NCBI RefSeq assembly: GCF_905475465.1
Contig: NC_062237.1
Location: 11,828,501-11,892,500, forward strand
DNA from: Pieris napi
Lineage: Eukaryota; Arthropoda; Insecta; Lepidoptera; Pieridae
Reading direction: 5' to 3'
Length of the DNA stretch: 64,000 nucleotides
A program made the position numbers and the translations under genes. Positions 1-12,700 of the stretch are shown here, in pieces (position 1 is the stretch's first letter; each line of letters starts with the position of its first letter). The notes beneath the pieces were generated by a model, which worked only from the letters and a program-made list of their open reading frames with translations, searched no databases and had not been told where the DNA came from.

Positions 1-823
1 TAATATGAACCCACTCACATGCAACGAAATTGATTGCTTTATTATTCTACTTGTACCAAATTAATTTCATGCTATACATAATTTTGTATCGGTCAGTTGC
101 GTTTCATTTGAATATTAATCATGAAAATCACTACTAAATTAAAAAATATAATATTTTTTTTTACATAACTTTTAAATGTGCTAAATTCTGATGATATTTT
201 TAAACCAAATTCTTGGGATCGTATCTTTATTACTACATGTTAATTTGTTAATAGTTTGAAGTTATTCTTGGTTTGTCGCTCATGATAAACCCACCATCAC
301 CGTCCGATTGCATTTGAAAGACAGCTGTTGTACTAAGACACCATATTATGCATTATACAGTGTAATCTCTTTAATACGTCATTCGTTATAACGAAACCTC
401 TCTGTAACGTAAAATAATGAAACTGCCATTCTCTATTACGAATTAATATTTTCATATTTAGACATCAACAACATACTTAAGTGTAATTGTTTTATAATTA
501 GCATACAAAACTAACCTATTGAGGTGCCGAAATTTCTAAGAAAGTAACCTGAGGTCTTAAACAGCCTTCAAGCCTGTGTTATAATCAATTAACAGTTTTG
601 GTCTCAGTAACTAAACACACCATCGTCACCTATTTATTATATATAAAAAATATTGTAATTGGTTAAATTTGTTTTTTTTCTCTTCCCTCCGTATAATGTC
701 AACTCTCTATAGTGAGAAAAAATTCACGGACTTGAAATACATTATAAGGAGTTTACACTGTTATTAAATTAGATTAGAGAATTCAATATATCCAGATACA
801 ACAGACCACTGTGTAATGACTGA
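1..823. other. AT-rich non-coding stretch
   Basis: No exon with paired splice sites, no clear repeat family and no RNA gene were recognised here. Confidence 0.6.
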
Positions 824-1436
824 CTGACCAAAGTTACGAGGTGTAATGTAGCATTCGCATCGAGCGTGTTACGCATCGAGCATGTTACGCTGTGTTCTAA
901 AATCGGCGTAACATGCTCGTCAAAACTCTATGCTCCACTTTCGCCGCCAGTGTTCACGAGATGTGATAGTGATAATGTTGATATCTTTCATTCTATTTAA
1001 TTATTGTTTCATCCAAATTAAGAAGAAGAAAAATTGTTACTGGACATAAAACTTATTTAAAAACACAGGCGTATGAGGTGGTTTGTTATTGAATGCAATA
1101 TTAAAAACCAAATGATTACTGGACAGTATAAAAACTTTGTACGCAGGTCTCGATTTTGAAGAACTGTTGAATTTAATTGGACCAAAAGTACTTAAAAAAG
1201 ACACAATTTATAGAAAATCATAATCATGATCTCTCGCGACGTGCGACGCGTAATTACTGAACCGCGTAACAGTCAAAGGATTCGCCAAAAAACCGACAGC
1301 CGGGTGGAGCACTCAAAGCGAGCAACGAGCGACTCGTTGCTCCCTGGTTTCCCCGTAACACGACGTACTGACTGCACGAATGCTCGCTGTGTAACATTAC
1401 ATTACATGTTACATTACACGTCGTAACGTTGGTCAG
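824..1436. mobile_element. Inverted-repeat DNA element, about 0.6 kb
   Basis: The left end (ctgaccaaagttacgag, then gtgtaatgtagc) matches the reverse complement of the right end (ctgaccaacgttacgac, then gtgtaatgtaac) with few mismatches over 29 bases. The interior is unusually rich in CG and in gttac/gtaac motifs compared with its flanks. The 66-codon frame inside (1226-1426) is probably chance. No target duplication is obvious. Superfamily not determined. Confidence 0.7.
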
Positions 1437-1845
1437 TTCCCACCTTAAGTAATTTGGGAACCGTCAACACAAGTGATCCATACAATTTACTTAAAAAATA
1501 GCCTTTAACATTAAGTCCTCACTGACTACTTTACATAGTAATTTGTACCTACAATTCGACACACACTTTTATACAACTGAATACTTGAATAGCGCTGTTC
1601 ATGGATGTGTGAAAATGCTTTAAATGTAGCTTTTATTGGTGTAAGTGGTACTAAGCCATTAAAAATGTTTTTCTCGTGCTAACGGTTATTTGTATAGCTT
1701 AAAAGTGAGTGCTCTTTGCATTATGAATAATTGAACTATACGACACGATAATTTTGGAACGATATTCACAAAGAAGCTTTGGTGTAGTCTCCAATGTTTA
1801 TGGAACATTATTTCGTTTATATGAACGTCACTTAAGACTTAGATT

Positions 1846-2106
1846 TTAGGTCTGGGCCTCAGATTTTTGTATCTGTTTCATGATCGTTTATCAATCTAAT
1901 AGGCAAGTAGGTGATCAGCTTCTGTCTGACACACGCTGTCCACTTGGGTCTAAGGCAAGCCGGTTTCCTCACGATGTTTTCCTTCACCGTTCGAACGGAT
2001 GTTAAATGCGCACATAGACAGAAAGTCCATTGGTGCACAGCCGGGGTTCGAACCTAGAACCTCAGTGATGAGAGTCGCACGTTGAAGCCACTAGGCCAAC
2101 ACTGCC
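1846..2106 (-). repeat. tRNA-derived SINE, family A
   Basis: On the minus strand the head reads tgttggcctagtggctt (A box) and ggttcgaaccc (B box), an RNA polymerase III promoter of tRNA type. The body ends at ctgaggcccagacctaaa. Almost full length. Confidence 0.88.
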
Positions 2107-3177
2107 CATTTAAGAACATTTAATATTCAAGAAGTCTGTTGATGGTTTGAAGAGAATATTGCAAGAGGGAACTAGCACTTTTTCTGAGTACCAAAATTGT
2201 AAGTAATCTTTTCCATACCAAAATGCTTTCGTATAAAATGTAAATTGTAATCGTGTCGTATCGTTCACTACCACGTCACAAAAGACGTGTTCTGAGGTAT
2301 GCAACTTCTTTCTAGCTTTCCTCTTGTCAATGGTTTTAACACGGATATGCTTGCATTTACCTGTTTTGTGTGACACTTGTTTGAAACTTCACTTGACAGA
2401 TAAAAAATACAGCTGTCAAATGGAATTTCAATATAATCTGTGCATTTGTATATACTGTGTAATGGGCCAATAAGGTAGATATGCTGCACGGAAATCTTTC
2501 CTTTCTGCTCTGCACTCTTTTGCACCAAGGTCACATCACCTTCTATATCTTTTTTGTCTATACCTTCCTTAAATTTCAGAATTAAATAGTGTAGCATTTA
2601 GAAATTCTTTGTAATGTTTTGATTATACATTAATTTTCGAATCCTTATTGCTTAAAGATAGATTATATAGGAATATTAAAAACGGAAACTTGGTTTAAAA
2701 AACTGAACTTAAATCTATGGAAGATTTTCACATTTTTCATTTCCACGATCTTGCATCCAATTTTCTCAAACGCGAACGCTGTATGCGTGAAATCGCGGGA
2801 CATAAATCAATAGATTCAACTTTGTTCCGATTGTCACTGAGCTAAGAACTATTTAAAGAATACATGTTTACATTTAAACTCACGTTTAGCGCCATTAATT
2901 TAAGTAAAAATGGGATAAAAATCTATTACTAATGCAGCTATTGTCTATACATAACTTTGAAAATATAGTTCACCGTATTATTAATAAAAACAAATTTTTT
3001 GGTGATTATCAAAACTATCCAATTGTACTAGGCACGATAAATCATAGCGCTTCAGTTCTCGGATATCGTTAGCGACAAATATATAGGAAAGATTTCTGTA
3101 CATAGAAGTGCGGCATGTCGACCTGGGCAATGATGCTATATGTGCTTGGTGTATAGGACAAATGTTTCTTCTTGCAG

Positions 3178-3210
3178 GCCCGGAGCGCTAGCACCAGTAG
3201 CTTTAGGAGT
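3178..3210 (+). CDS. Candidate 33-nt microexon of an unknown plus-strand gene
   Basis: A strong acceptor (tttcttcttgcag) and a strong donor (AGT/gtaagtcag) bound 33 bases reading ARSASTSSFRS with no stop. A second donor, CAG/gtaatg, would add three codons in the same phase. The piece is GC-richer than its surroundings. If phase 0 is right it could splice to exon 26780 of the calmodulin-like gene, placing troponin C inside that gene's intron. This is speculative. Confidence 0.3.
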
Positions 3211-4051
3211 GTAAGTCAGGTAATGACAACGCTTGATCATGCCTGGCCATTCACATTTTATTGTTTTATTTAGCCGTTTCTTATGGTTACTAGATTTTCA
3301 TGTCAGTCACCTGTAGCGCAGTAGAAGTAGATGAAGGTAAGTTTAAAGTGTATGAGAGAAATTTGATAATACTCACAATAATATAAGAGTATGTTCAGCA
3401 AAATAGTTAAAAAAAAAATGTTTGCTCGCCGTGGCAGTGTACCCTTGAATGCTGGACTTCCCCGATACTCGTTCGTCATCATACAGTAAGAAATAATAAA
3501 AATAATTTCATACAAAATTCATAATTAATAATACATGCAAAAATATACATAGTACACATTTCATATTACAGAAGTAAATTTTGTCTTAGCGTCTTATTCT
3601 GTAACAAACTTCTCAAGATTCATTCCAGTTTCTATTAATACTGGCCATTTACATAGAAAATATTACAGAAACAGGCGCAGGCGCAATTAACACTTCTATA
3701 GCTCTATAAGGCAGGATTGGAGTATGTTAATGACACATAACAGATAGTTTTACTTGTACATTCAAGGCGCAAGATTTTCAATCACCGCCAATTTTACAGT
3801 TGCAATTTTTCCCCTCCACTTGATTCGAATGCGAAATCTCATTACCAGAATTGCTAACTTGAGCTCTACGTGGGCTTATTAATATATTTAATATAAGTAC
3901 ATATACCTTAAAGCAATTTTTGCCACCTTTAACATAGTATGTTCCTTCTCTTTCCCAAGTATAACTTAAACAACCGCTTTAATATTCCACTCTCGATTCC
4001 CGTCTATTTATCCCATATATTTATTATCACGTAACAATCTGTATAAAAATT

Positions 4052-4293
4052 AATCAGTGGCGCTACAACCTTTTTTAGGTCTAGGCCTCAGATTTCTGTA
4101 TCTGTTTCATGATAATTTGTCAATTTAATAGGCTTTAATAATTTTTTGGGTCTATGGCAAGCCGGTTTCCTCACGATGTTTTCCTCCACCGTTCGAGTGA
4201 ATGTTAAATGTGTATATAGAAAGAAAGTCCACTGGTGCACAGCCGATGATCGAACCTACGACCTCAAAGATGTAGGTCGCACGCTGAAGCGCG
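4052..4293 (-). repeat. tRNA-derived SINE, family A
   Basis: Begins with the family tail complement (atcagtggcgctacaacc) and reaches the B-box region (gatcgaacctacgacctc). The A-box end is damaged. Confidence 0.85.
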
Positions 4294-4504
4294 TGGTGGT
4301 GGTATGACTTTTCTTGAAATTTTTAATTTATAAATGAATTTTGTTAAAAACTTGATAAGTGCCTAACTTTTATTACATTAAAAGGGTTTTAGAACATAAT
4401 TGAATATAAACAATTCTTACTCTTGGCTAACTAATAATCAATAATTTACTAGTAAATTACGAAGCGCATTATAATTTATACAATATTTATTTTTATACAA
4501 CAGT

Positions 4505-4825
4505 ATTTAAAGCAGCCAGAGGGCCACCTGTTAAGTTATTCTTCCGCCCATGGACACTCACAGTGCCAGAGGAGTCGCGATATTTTGCCGGCCTTCTAAG
4601 AATTAGTACGCTCTATTCGTCAATAACCTTAAGTCGAATTGGTTTGGAAAAACTTCAATGGGCAGCTGGTTCCACATATTGTAAACAAGTTCTTTTTTGT
4701 GTAATAGGAAGCAAACGGGCAGGAGGCTCACCTGATGTAAAGTGATACCGCCGCCCTTGGACTCGCATTACTCACATTGCCAGAAGGCTCGCATGTGCGT
4801 TGCCGGCCTTTAAAAGTTGTTTCAC
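4505..4825 (-). mobile_element. LINE 3'-tail fragments, two adjacent copies
   Basis: Two minus-oriented copies of a common tail lie side by side. One carries cttaagtcgaattggtttgg and gggcagctggttccacat; the other starts at gggcaggaggctcacctgat. In the sense frame such tails encode a C-terminus like MWNQLPTEVFPNQF. Decayed. Confidence 0.7.
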
Positions 4826-5920
4826 AACACGGGCGCAAATTTATATGGGTGGATTTTTTTAATAACAATATTATATTTAAAGTAAAAAAACTTTTTTATA
4901 AGATTGAAGTTATGTATTATTATAAATTTACAATTAATATAATTAATTATAATTTTAAATTTAACCGTCGTTTCGCGTGGTTTACAGCGTGAGTGGTCAC
5001 GGTGACTGAAGGTGTTGAATGTCAAAAAGTAAAAAAAACTTAACTAACTTTTTCTTCAATCCGGTAAAAAAGTGTTTTCTTTAAATGTGTAAAGGTTATG
5101 TAGATAAAAGACAATACTATGAACAATATTATAATAAAAAAATATGTTACCAAGGGCAAATAATATATAGTATCTTTTACTATAGTTTAAAGAACTCGAA
5201 ACTTTTGTCTCATCGATGTTTTATAAATCCCACTGGTTGCGATCGAAATCGCGTCCTTTGACCTACAAACCTATTTAATACAAACCCCCGAATGGTATTC
5301 CATATATCTTATGAACGCTTAAACTTTAGTTTGTAAAACCGATTGCGTTTATCGTCATATTAATCAGCCGGTAGTGTAAGGTTTGCAAGCTATATATCGA
5401 CAGTTTCGTCTTCTAATTTGATTTGACACAAACATTAAATTTATTAAATTCTGGTACAGGGTATCTATATATAAATCGTAATTATATAACATATTTTACA
5501 ATAATAACCAATACTTATTCCTTTAAATCAAAGAACATGAAATATTCTACAAATTTGAATTGATACATGGTTTTTAGGAGTTTCGATCGATGTAAAATGA
5601 ACAAAGAGGATGATAAGTTTTAACGAAACGAATTCGTGCTTCGTTTGTTTGTGATTGGTCAACAGTATCTCCAGTCTATACGTTTACACGTGACGGGTCA
5701 TAGCCGTTCGTCTAATCACACTAAAACTCGTGGTTTCCTTGTTTGATTTATTCTCTGCTCCCAGAATTGAATCGAAAACCAAACAAAAGCGATAGTTCCT
5801 ATAGTAGTAACATTACTGTTGGAACGCAATGTTGATTTGAAGGCCGACAACGCACTGTCGAGATGTGTATTACTTTAAACATTGTAACTTTCAATAGGAC
5901 ACTGTTAAAAAAAGGAGTAC

Positions 5921-6072
5921 CACTACAACCTGGTTTTGGCCTCAGATTTTGTGATTCCATATTTATTTTTGTTTATATGGAAGCAGATTGAAATGATGCC
6001 ATCACGATGTTTTCCTATACAGATGTTAATAGTGTGCATAGAAAGAATCACACAATCAAGCCAACACTAGCT
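5921..6072 (-). repeat. Degenerate SINE, family A
   Basis: Keeps the tail complement, the atcacgatgttttcc block and a remnant of the head (aagccaacact) but has lost internal segments. Confidence 0.65.
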
Positions 6073-6632
6073 TTAAATACCAAACCCTCTTTCTACGAGA
6101 AATAAAAATGCACCTGCACATATAATTAAATTAAAAAAACGCGTCACTGGTTTAGTGCACTGTGCAAAGCTCTGCCTGAAAAATCCTGTTTAAATGAATT
6201 TTTTACATTACTTTGAGCGTGCCTTCGGTGACTTTTTTTATTTCGCTTCGGAATGGATATCTTTTATACGGACAGGAAAGAATAGCAGAAAAAATTGATA
6301 ATAGAAAAATTGATGATAAAAAGTGCACATGAATCACGATATTTTAGATCAGATTTACATTAGTTAGTACGAAAGTTAGGGATACGATGTGGACACTGGA
6401 CAGATAATGTTAGTACAGTAGAGATAAAGAAAGATAGAGAAGGAGCTAAGCGAATAGGGACGGAATTCAATTCCATAGCCTCACTGCAGGTACCTTAAAG
6501 CATTCGCCAAGAAAGAAATATTGTTATTTATAAGAAATTTCGAAGTTTCACATAGATATTAAAATACTGAAACAAAATAAGATTTCGTTATTATTGTTTA
6601 AGTTGTAAAAAAACATATAAAATAACAAAATA

Positions 6633-6638
6633 TTTATT
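6633..6638 (-). terminator. Troponin C poly(A) signal candidate
   Basis: AATAAA on the minus strand about 67 bases past the troponin C stop codon. In AT-rich DNA this motif is common, so placement rather than sequence is the support. Confidence 0.5.
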
Positions 6639-6704
6639 GCAACAATACAATAGTTTATTAGGTAGATATATCATATGTTTTTGTATATTTTTTTATCGCT
6701 CGTC

Positions 6705-6733
6705 TTAGTCACCAGTCATCATTTCCATGAATT
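6705..6733 (-). CDS. TpnC: Troponin C terminal exon
   Basis: Short last coding exon giving EFMEMMTGD and a TAA stop after acceptor attattttcag. The Glu made across the splice is the twelfth ligand of EF-hand IV. The ending is typical of insect troponin C. Confidence 0.93.
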
Positions 6734-9700
6734 CTGAAAATAATATAACATATGATTTGGACATGCATCTAACATACGACGAAAACTATATTATTATAGT
6801 TTAGGAATTGTTCAAATCAATATGTTACGTTTTTTAATTATAATTCTGATTATAATGCCATTTTTTTAATTACATGTAGTATTTTATTTTAATTAAACCA
6901 TTTTTCGTATTGGATTTCGTTTTCGAAAACGATATATATACTCGGTATACTTCAATCAGAAGCGTATATGCATCCACACATTGATATTTAGACACAAAAC
7001 ATAAATATCCATGAAACACACAAATGTAATAATTTCAAGCATTTGCTAAATTTTTAAGATTTCAGAACAACAATTCTTAATACAGTGCTATTTCTTATAA
7101 ATTATAAATAATTATATCGGAGGTAAGCATATCACATTAAAATGATAACCACCGCCCATAGACACATATTACGTGCCCTTACTGTTGCTATGTCAATAAT
7201 AATCAATGATGATGACTATAGATAGATAGATGACTACGTATTGAGTAGTCTTTAAATTTCTTAAACTGTGCCTTATTTTTAGTAGTTTCCGTTTTCTGAC
7301 GTATCCCAAGAAAGGTTTTACTCTTAGAAAGCTTTTAAAACGAACCATCAAAGTCCACGGTGCCCGATGAGTCTGTATCGATTTCAGCTATCATTTCATT
7401 GAGCTGGTCTGACGTCAGCTGATCGTCCAACGCTGCAAGGATCTCGCGGAGACTTGATGTGGGAATATATCCATTACCTACATAATATAAAAAAATATTA
7501 GTAAAATCCAAGTCCGTAAAAATAAATCAGTGGCGCTACAACTATTTAGGTCTGGGCCTCAGATTTCTGTACAGTCAATCTAATAGGCAAGTAGGTTATC
7601 AGCCTTCTGTGCCTGACATTCCGTTGACTTTTTTTGTCTATGGCAAGCCGGTTTCCTCACGATGTTTTCCTTCACCGTTCGAGCATTATATTAATTGCAC
7701 ACAGCCACCACAGCCTAGGATTGAAGCTACTGAGCCAACCAATTCGTAAAACAAAAGAATATCTATTTATTGTATGTTGAACGTCCGTCTAATTACAAGT
7801 TAGGTAAACATGAACAAATCCAAAGAGTTTAAACAAATGAATAAATTCGAATTTTGAAAACATTATCCATAAGTAAGGTGCACCACGTCATTTCAGATTG
7901 CCGGAATTAAATTTGTAAGCACATTGTTGAATGATGCAGATTGCTTAATGGATTTTCTCGATACATTGGCTAAAAGCTTATGCTGAAAGTAAAAATTAGG
8001 CGCTAAAACATTTATGCTAAGACCTAATGGTGCATTTGGCAGATTACTCAAACTTCGAATGTCGAAACACAAAAGTCATTACACTGTCAAAATTGTATGA
8101 AATATTATTGTGTTCATGTTTCAGTCGTTTATGAGTTTGAATTTTTTTAAACACTATATTTTGGACAACAGCTAATTTTTGACATAGTTACGTAGGGTTT
8201 GGGCCTCAGATTTCTTTATCTGTTTCATGATCATTTGTGATACTAATAGGCAAGTAGTGATCATCCCCCTGTGTTTGACACACGACTGACTTTTTGGGAC
8301 GAAGGCAAGCCGGTTTCCTCACGATGTTTTCTTTCACCGTTGAATGTTAAATGCGCACATAGAAAGAAAGTCAATTGATGCAAATCCGGCGATCGAACCT
8401 ACGACCTCTGGGATGAGAGTAGCACGCTGCCACTAGGCCAACACTGCTCTTTAAAAAACAATTTACTATCATATAAAATAAGTTATCTAACGTTAGTAAA
8501 GCATTTCACAGTTTCAAATATTTTTAACCTACTTCGAAAAAACCAAAAGAGGTTACGATTTACAAACTTGATAGGAATCTAACATACCTCCGCAACATTT
8601 TACCTATGCTATTTGCGGTCTCAAATAATTAAAAAACTGCACGTAATTCATACAATGGAGCCACAAATCCGTAGAACATCTTTTTTAATCCGACTCATCA
8701 TAAGTATTAAAAATACATTGTATTCAGTAAGATAAAATACCGCGGTATTATTAAAATACTTCGTACAACAAAGGCTATCAAAGAAATCGTAATAAAAATA
8801 AACTTTACTCAGCGAACTATGAAGAGAAAGTCATATTGTTTCAAATGAAAATGTATTTTTTAGATTAGATGTTTTTAAATAAAACTTTATTTGTATAAGT
8901 AAGTACATTTAATATACTTTAGATAATCGGTTACATTATGTTCTAATAAATGTAAAACCAGAATGTTTTTATTGTGTTATCCATTCTAAGAAGTAATCGG
9001 GAGTACTCGGTTTCAATGGAAATAAAATAATAGCCACTAAAAAAGCATGGTGGTCCCCATGACTGGTATTCTCCTACCGTTTCCCTTGAATAGTTTGCTA
9101 CTATGTAATATAATAAAAACCTTAGCCACAGCAACGCTTGGCCGGTCTGCTAGTTTATTATAAATCTATATTAAACCTTTTGTTAAGACCTCGATGACAA
9201 CGAATTTCACTGGTTTAAATTTTACACCCACTCGGCAGTAATGTGAAATAAAATTGCTAGTTTCATTTCAACAAACCGCTTTCATTGTTATTTATTAGTT
9301 GTAATATCAATAAATCACTTTAATTTTATAGTTCAAATGTTGTTATTGGGAACATATATTAACCGGCATATATTTTAGATATACTATGTTCATAATTTTT
9401 CTAGAAATGTGCTTTTTATGACGTAAACATACAGAAACACAGAAAAATTTACATTTATAAATGATAATGATAAATGTTTATTTTTCTGTGATATACATTG
9501 TTGTCTCACGTTATCTAGCCGATTTTTCTGATCTGATCTCCATGTCAAAAAGCATTACGACCAGTGAAATTGTTTAATCGAAGAATAAAAAAAAATAAAC
9601 ACATTAACACTGTCTATCATACTTAAAATTAAAAGTAAATACAGAACGGCTATTTATAACTTATGATGTGATTAATTCGAACTTCCTAAAAATAGTCACA

Positions 9701-12700
9701 TTATAAGTTCTTGTAAAATACTAAACATATTAACTACTTTATAAAACCATAAAGATAATTTGGAACATACGGACCTTCTTTGTCATATAATCTGAAGGCT
9801 TCTTTAAGCTCCTTTTGTAGTGCTTCGTCGTCTTCATCCAAGAAGTGGGTCGCAACTCGGACAAATGAGTCGAAATTCAGCTTGCCTGATCCTGAAATTA
9901 CGTAATGCAGTTGCAGACTTGACATAGATTTAATCCATTGAATGGTTTCACAGAGCACAACCGTAATTTGTTTCTTATGGATTTATGATTAGAGGGAAAA
10001 GGTTCAGATGATTTCCAAATAATTTCGTGTTTCATTCGAACTCAGATTAGTAAATTAACGAAAAAGCTACGTAGAATGAAGTCCTTTTTTTTCAAGGCAT
10101 ATTGGATATTAATATGATAGTTTAGAAACTTATTAAGCCATATATAAACAGGGTAACTAACATAAATAAATTTATGTTTGTGTCGCAGATTAATAGGTAT
10201 ACAACATAATTGATAATAAAACTGTTGATTGTTTTTTTTTAATTTATATGTTGTTATATTTTTTAGTTTATAATGTTGTGTTATTAGATACTCTTATCCC
10301 TGAGGTCGTAGGTTCGATTCCCGGCCGTGCACCAATGGACTTTCTTTCAATTTTCGCATTTAACATTCGTTCGAACGGTGAAAGAATAAGTCGTTAGAAA
10401 ACCGGCTAGCCTTACAGACAAAAAGTCAATGGTGTGTGTCAGGCATAGATGGCTGATCATCTAATTGGCTTTTAGATTAACAAATGATCAAGAAACAGAT
10501 ACAGAAAGCCTTACAAAAGGTTGTAGCGCCACTAATTAATTTATTTTATTTTAGATTTCCGTTTAGTGACGTCGTTTCGCAATAATTGAACAAATAAAAT
10601 CCAAATACATCAATTTGTTCTGGTATAGCACTTTTGTAAACAAACAGTTGTTAATTATAGCCATTATGGAAAGGCTATATTTAGTTGTACATCTTGCCGT
10701 TTTTGTTTATTACCTGGATAAATAATAATTATGATGTCAACCCTCGTTTGCACTGACAGTTACGGCAATATTCAAGCACGATATATATAGATATATACTT
10801 TTTTTAAAACCATATAAAACTGTTATTCTTGTTGTTTTCGCTACATTTCAATACATTCTTTGTAAAACATAGGAAAATTATAGTTAAGAAACTTCTTAAC
10901 CGATATATGTGTCCCAAATAAATTGATATAATACTTAATTAATAGTAAAAAGGTTGATTGTTTTTTTAAATTTATAATACGGTTAAGTTTTGTATTCATA
11001 TATGTGTTTATTGCAGTGTTGGCCAAGTGGCTTCAGCGTCTCTCATCCCTCAGGTCGTAGGTTCGATCCCCGGCTGTGCACCAAAATACTTTCTGTCTAT
11101 GTGTGCATTTAACATTCACTCGAACGGTAAAGGAAAACGTGATGAAACCTTACCCAAACGTCGACGGCGTGTATAGGAGGCTGATCACCTACTTGCCTAT
11201 TAAATTGAAAAATGATGATTAAACAGATACATAAATAAAAACCTAAAAATGTTGTAGCAACACTGGTAAGGTACTAGGTTTTTGGTAAATAAACAAAATG
11301 TTCATATATTGTTTCCATTGTCTCTTAATGAGGCCCAGAGGATAATGGATAATTTTACCCAAGAATATACAAACGTGAACCAAAATCCGTATATTTAGGG
11401 AACAAAGACATTCGTAAATTAAGCTCTCTTCCGGTAGAGGCTTAAGACCGTGAATCATTTTCATTTCTAAATGAAATTTTTTGTTGAAGTATTTCTATTA
11501 TATATCCAGTGATTACGCATTAAATTTATTTATTTAGACTTCGTTGTTATACACTACAATTACATAAAAAGGAACCATTGGCATTATCGCTTTTTATTTT
11601 TATCTGCGGTTGTATCACGCTATAGCAAAGCGAGTGGTGTGGGTAGGAGACGGATGTCAGTCATATTGCTTCAATATGTAAAAAAAAAAGGAAATCAGTG
11701 ACGTCGTAGATCTTTGGGTCTAAACTCGAACCAATGTTGGCGGAAGCCTGTAATTTTATCTAGCTTCTATTTGGGATAACTTATTTATAAGTAACTAGCT
11801 GACCTGGCTAACTTCGTTCCGCCCTACAACCTTATAATATCGTTGTTACTTTAATTTAACTTATTTTAGGATTTCATTAATGTTAAGTATTACATTAATA
11901 CAACTTTTTTGCAAATACAGAAATGTTTTATTGCTTGCCATTGCGAAAGAAGAATGTCAGTTTTACACATTAGGCATCTTCTCTCTAGCGTCAATATGGC
12001 GATACTGCATGTTAAGCACTTTCTGATATCCAACATCTTTTGATCAGGATCAAAGCATGGTTATGCATATCCTCATTCACCTCAAGATCGGAATTTCTTG
12101 AACTGACACGAATTCGACGTAAAATGATGCGTAGTTTTGTCAACAGATGGCACCATATGGTTTTTGCATTCGTAAAATTAATTAATTTATTTATTGTTAT
12201 TCGATAACTTATCCGATATTTTATTGCTTATTCTGCTATTCGGGACGGAAACAAATCCAACAAATCAAAAACCATGGCAATCGGTCCAACCGTTCTCGAG
12301 TTATAAGTGTTGTAACCAACACGACTTTCTTTTATATATATAGAAGATTTAACACTCACATAACCACATTATTAAAGAAAATAATATACAAAATTTAAGA
12401 AACAGAAAATATAAATCAATTAAGTACATTAAAAGATAAAATAAGAAAACAGGAATTAACATTAAACAAATAGTTTAAAGAAAACCACACCCAAAGAGGG
12501 TGAGGTGGAAAATGTCTACATGTTAATCAATTGTATTGTACTTAGTTAAAACCCGAATAACTAAATAACTTAGTTTAATTCACTGCATGAGGAAGATATA
12601 ACCTTATATTGTGTTTTAGTATTAACAGGATTTTGAGTAAGGCTTTAACCTAAATCTGAACAAAGCTTTTCTGAAGCTCATACATGTAAATACGACGTTT

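Noticed and set aside
1226..1426. 66-codon frame inside the 824-1436 element
   Set aside because: Lies wholly within an inverted-repeat element, has skewed composition from the CG-rich repeat, and shows no domain.
2268..2597. 109-codon minus-strand frame
   Set aside because: Overlaps another frame of similar length on the same strand, and shows no family, start context or splice evidence.
9734..9958. 74-codon minus frame as a stand-alone small protein
   Set aside because: It is troponin C exon 9775-9891 with read-through into both introns.
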